Positions 33,222 through 35,347 of a DNA stretch of 35,347 nt are shown here, in pieces; the stretch's first letter is position 1; every line of letters begins with the position of its first letter. Under the pieces are notes generated by a model that did not search any database, was not told where the DNA came from, and was given only the letters and a program-made list of their open reading frames with translations. Both the position numbers and the translations under genes were made by a program. Source of the stretch: UBA11663 sp049616325 (lineage in GTDB: Bacteria > Bacteroidota > Bacteroidia > Flavobacteriales_D > Sanyastnellaceae). The stretch spans positions 1 to 35,347 of the forward strand of contig JBMZHG010000020.1 in NCBI GenBank assembly GCA_049616325.1. Reading direction: 5' to 3'.

Positions 33222-33617
33222 TCAGCCCCAAGCGTTGCGGATTTTCTCCGCGGTTTCAGCCAATTCTTCTTGAGTCACCTTCAACTTGGGCCGTTCGAAA
33301 TTGATGTCGGCAACGCTGTTGAGAGGAATCAAGTGAACGTGCGCGTGCGGAACCTCGAGGCCGATGACGGCCTGACCCACGCGCTGGCAAGGCACAGCCG
33401 ATTCAATGGCAAGTGCGACGCGCTGGCTGAACACGTGCAAATCTCCAAGCAATCCTGGCTCCAAATCCCAAATGCGGTCCACTTCTTGCTTCGGAATGAC
33501 CAACGTGTGGCCGGTCGCCAGAGGCATGATGTCCAAAAACGCCAAGAAGCGATCGTCTTCGGCAACCTTGTGGCATGGGATCTCCCCGGCGACAATCCGG
33601 CTGAAGATGGAGGCCAT
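33222..33617 (-). CDS. HIT family nucleotide hydrolase/transferase
   Basis: This 131-residue cytosolic protein has the histidine triad HAHVHLIP with H91, H93 and H95. It begins SIFSRIVAGEIPCHKVAEDD and has DIMPLATGHTLVIPKQEVD, both typical of the Hint/HinT branch, which cleaves nucleoside phosphoramidates and adenylates. The ATG at 33617 overlaps the greA stop by one base and replaces a TTG one codon earlier. The greA-HIT pair is common in Bacteroidota, to my knowledge. Confidence 0.93.
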   Translation of the reverse strand: MASIFSRIVAGEIPCHKVAEDDRFLAFLDIMPLATGHTLVIPKQEVDRIWDLEPGLLGDLHVFSQRVALAIESAVPCQRVGQAVIGLEVPHAHVHLIPLNSVADINFERPKLKVTQEELAETAEKIRNAWG

Positions 33618-34090
33618 CAACGGGAGATTTCGAGGATCTCGAACGGGATCACTCCTGCGGGTACGGTCACTTCGGCGACGTCGCCCACCGCCTTTCCAAG
33701 CAGCCCCTTGCCGATGGGACTGTCGATGGAGATTTTCTTTTCAGCCAGGTTGGCTTCGTTCTCAGCGACAAGCGTGTAGGTCACTTCAGCTCCGTTCTTT
33801 TGGTTTTTGATTCGAACCTTGCTCAGGATGAACACCTTGCTGTTGTCGATGTCTGAATCGTCAATGATTCGGGCGTTCGCAAGAAGGGTTTCCATTTTGG
33901 CAATTTTGGCCTCAAGCATGCCTTGTGCTTCTTTTGCGGCGTCGTATTCCGCGTTCTCGCTGAGGTCGCCCTTGTCTCGCGCCTCGGCGATTTGCTGGGA
34001 GATCTTTGGACGCTCGACCGTCTTCATTTGGTGGAGCTCATCTTTCAGCTTCTGAAGACCTTCGGCGGTGTAGTAGGATACGTTGGACAT
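33617..34090 (-). CDS. greA: Transcription elongation factor GreA
   Basis: This 157-residue protein has the N-terminal antiparallel coiled coil (about 1-75), with RPKISQQIAEARDKGDLSENAEYDAAKEAQ and the acidic tip residues in GDLSENAEYD, and the C-terminal FKBP-like domain ending ISIDSPIGKGLLGKAVGDVAEVTVPAG. GreA enters the RNA polymerase secondary channel and stimulates cleavage of backtracked RNA. The ATG at 34090 gives the usual length. A TCTTTTTG, one mismatch from the -7 consensus, lies 10 bases upstream. It is coupled to the HIT gene. Confidence 0.96.
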   Translation of the reverse strand: MSNVSYYTAEGLQKLKDELHQMKTVERPKISQQIAEARDKGDLSENAEYDAAKEAQGMLEAKIAKMETLLANARIIDDSDIDNSKVFILSKVRIKNQKNGAEVTYTLVAENEANLAEKKISIDSPIGKGLLGKAVGDVAEVTVPAGVIPFEILEISR

Positions 34091-34148
34091 GATGTCAGAT
34101 CAAAAAGAAAGTTCAGATGTGCGCTTCTTCAGCGCGTCGTTCGTGCAA

Positions 34149-34182
34149 GAGGAAACACAAACAAGAGGGCGCGGGGCCCTCT
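34149..34182 (-). terminator. Rho-independent terminator after the PorV/PorQ-family gene
   Basis: On the minus strand AGAGGGC (34182-34176) pairs with GCCCTCT (34170-34164) around a 5-base GC loop and is followed by a T-rich run (TGTTTGTGTTT). It separates the outer membrane protein gene from greA. Confidence 0.65.
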
Positions 34183-34219
34183 CGTTCATGCAAAATAGCA
34201 AATTTTTCGCCCGTCTCTG

Positions 34220-35257
34220 TTACAACGAAATTTTCAGCCCGAGCGTATGCGTTCCGTTGAACGGGTTGGTCGTGCGGTAGCTGTAGTCGAGCTTCATGGT
34301 AGCTCCTTCACCGGCTGGCAAGTTCAATCCAACGCCTGCAGCGGGACCCGTGTAGGCTGTCGCCACGTCTTGTCCGCCGTCAATCAGGCCTTGCTCCCAG
34401 AGGTACCCCCCGCGAAGAACCAATCGGTCGCCCAAGGTCGCCTCCACGCCTCCACCTATTTGGTCTTTGGTGAAGCTGTTGGACACAAATTGACCCGTGG
34501 CAGTCACCACGGTGTTGTCGTTGGACACCACGTCCACGGCCACTCCGATGTTGACGAGCGAAGGCAATTCGTACTTCTCAGAACGTTGAAACATGGTCAA
34601 CGATCCGTCTGCACCTTGCGGCGTTGCCGTGACCGTCAAACCGTCGCCTGCATAGCGCATGGGTGCGCCCACGTTGCGCAAGGCAATGCCAAACTTCAAC
34701 CGGTCGTCTTCTCCTGTGATGTAGCGAATCCCTGCGTCGAAGCACACCCCGCTCGCACGCACGTTGCTGATGCTTTCGCCAATGATGCGAAGCGTAATGC
34801 CGCCGTAGATGGAGTTGGAGAACTCTTTGGAATAGGTTACCCCGATGTTGCTGAACGAGGGGGAGAACGAACCAATGCCGCCTTCAGGCAGGTCTTCGGT
34901 GGTGATGGGGATGTCCCCAAAATTCATGCTCGTGACGCTCAAGCCGAGCACGCCGGAGTCGCCCACTTTCGTCGCGAATCCGAGTGAATTCAGCGCAATG
35001 CCAGTTCCACCCAAGTACATGCTGTTGGCGAAAGCCAATTCGTTGCGCTGCACAAAGGCCAAACCCGCCACGTTGCTGAACGTGCTTTCAAGTCCGGTCA
35101 CGGACGCCATGTTGGTTCCAGCCAAGCCGTTGGAAGCCGCCCAAGGGTTGATGAGCAGTTGTCCTGCACCTGCAGATCCTGCACGGTCAGGGTTTCCGGC
35201 GAATGCGGTTCCAAGGACCACACAGGCCGCGAGGAGGAGAGATGTATGCTTCTTCAT
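34220..35257 (-). CDS. PorV/PorQ-family outer membrane protein
   Basis: This 345-residue protein has a signal peptide (MKKHTSLLLAACVVLGTAFA) and then AGAGQLLINPWAASNGLAGTNMASVTGLESTFSNVAGLAF, the characteristic N-terminal region of PorV/PorQ (UPF0164-like, FadL-related) barrels. Later segments such as VGDSGVLGLSVTSMNFGDI and LKFGIALRNVGAPM are typical barrel strands of this family, and the last strand ends in GLKISL. PorV and PorQ act in the type IX secretion system, shuttling substrates to the sortase PorU. Which of the two this is, or a separate paralogue, cannot be settled here. The ATG at 35257 is fixed by the signal peptide. It starts 13 bases after the stop of the partial gene at the window edge. 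Confidence 0.82.
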   Translation of the reverse strand: MKKHTSLLLAACVVLGTAFAGNPDRAGSAGAGQLLINPWAASNGLAGTNMASVTGLESTFSNVAGLAFVQRNELAFANSMYLGGTGIALNSLGFATKVGDSGVLGLSVTSMNFGDIPITTEDLPEGGIGSFSPSFSNIGVTYSKEFSNSIYGGITLRIIGESISNVRASGVCFDAGIRYITGEDDRLKFGIALRNVGAPMRYAGDGLTVTATPQGADGSLTMFQRSEKYELPSLVNIGVAVDVVSNDNTVVTATGQFVSNSFTKDQIGGGVEATLGDRLVLRGGYLWEQGLIDGGQDVATAYTGPAAGVGLNLPAGEGATMKLDYSYRTTNPFNGTHTLGLKISL

Positions 35258-35270
35258 GAGAGGTTGCAGA

Positions 35271-35347
35271 TCAGAAGTTGTCCAAGTCAACAGGTCGCAT
35301 CACGCCGAACCACTTTCGCACGGCCTGACCGACGTCTGGCACGTCGA
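35271..35347 (-). CDS. C-terminal end of an unidentified upstream gene (partial)
   Basis: An open frame enters from the right edge and ends at the TGA at 35271-35273. The visible residues are DVPDVGQAVRKWFGVMRPVD then LDNF. Codon use is like the neighbours. It is 13 bases before the PorV/PorQ-family gene, so the two should share a transcript. In some Bacteroidota porU precedes porV, so porU is a possibility, but the visible tail is too short to tell. Confidence 0.55.
   Translation of the reverse strand, partial: DVPDVGQAVRKWFGVMRPVDLDNF

Overview
This window looks like a GC-rich member of the Bacteroidota, most likely Flavobacteriales-like, and comes from a draft assembly because it contains an internal run of Ns. 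The lineage is inferred from a caa3-type oxidase tail (two subunit III genes, subunit IV, SCO, DUF420, a small CxxC protein), a PorV/PorQ-family outer membrane protein, a Rieske-like lipoprotein family typical of the phylum, and several matches to the Bacteroidota -7 promoter element (TAnnTTTG) upstream of genes.

Layout. 1-326: an AT-rich end and a small reading frame without a usable start. 327-5755: gmd and an MsbA-like ABC exporter (minus), rpmH (plus), a phosphopantetheinyl transferase (minus) and ahcY (plus). 5872-14937 (minus): a long tightly packed block reading ctaB, two cox3 genes, cox4, a tandem-domain SCO protein, DUF420, a CxxC membrane protein, tolC, a membrane fusion protein, and tsaB fused in frame to a lipoprotein. 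14984-22830 (minus): a surface-polysaccharide/envelope block reading a flippase-like membrane protein, a GT2 glycosyltransferase, a DppC-like permease, fcl, an unknown envelope protein, a WecA-like initiating transferase and a Wzi/RemB-like barrel, mostly joined by 4-base stop/start overlaps. With gmd at the left end, fcl completes the GDP-L-fucose pathway from GDP-mannose.

22849-24005: ruvC, then two copies of an intergenic unit whose last ~100 bases are identical and end in a strong intrinsic terminator; the assembly gap falls inside the second copy. This is the best candidate for an undescribed small RNA. 24006-28207: purK-ddl (minus), mscS and a YwaF-like membrane protein (plus). 28315-33182 (plus): thyA, folA, a HupE/UreJ-like protein, yidD, a His-rich lipoprotein, hemB and an Asp-box secreted protein, largely coupled. 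33222-35347 (minus): HIT protein, greA, the PorV/PorQ-family protein and the C-terminal end of an upstream gene.

Two features run through the window. Many neighbouring genes overlap by ATGA or GTGA, which suggests translational coupling. Several operon-leading genes have the -7 element only 4-6 bases before ATG (purK, fcl, thyA, tolC, ctaB, the His-rich lipoprotein), which predicts leaderless or nearly leaderless mRNAs. Gene functions are assigned from motifs read by eye; no database search was possible.
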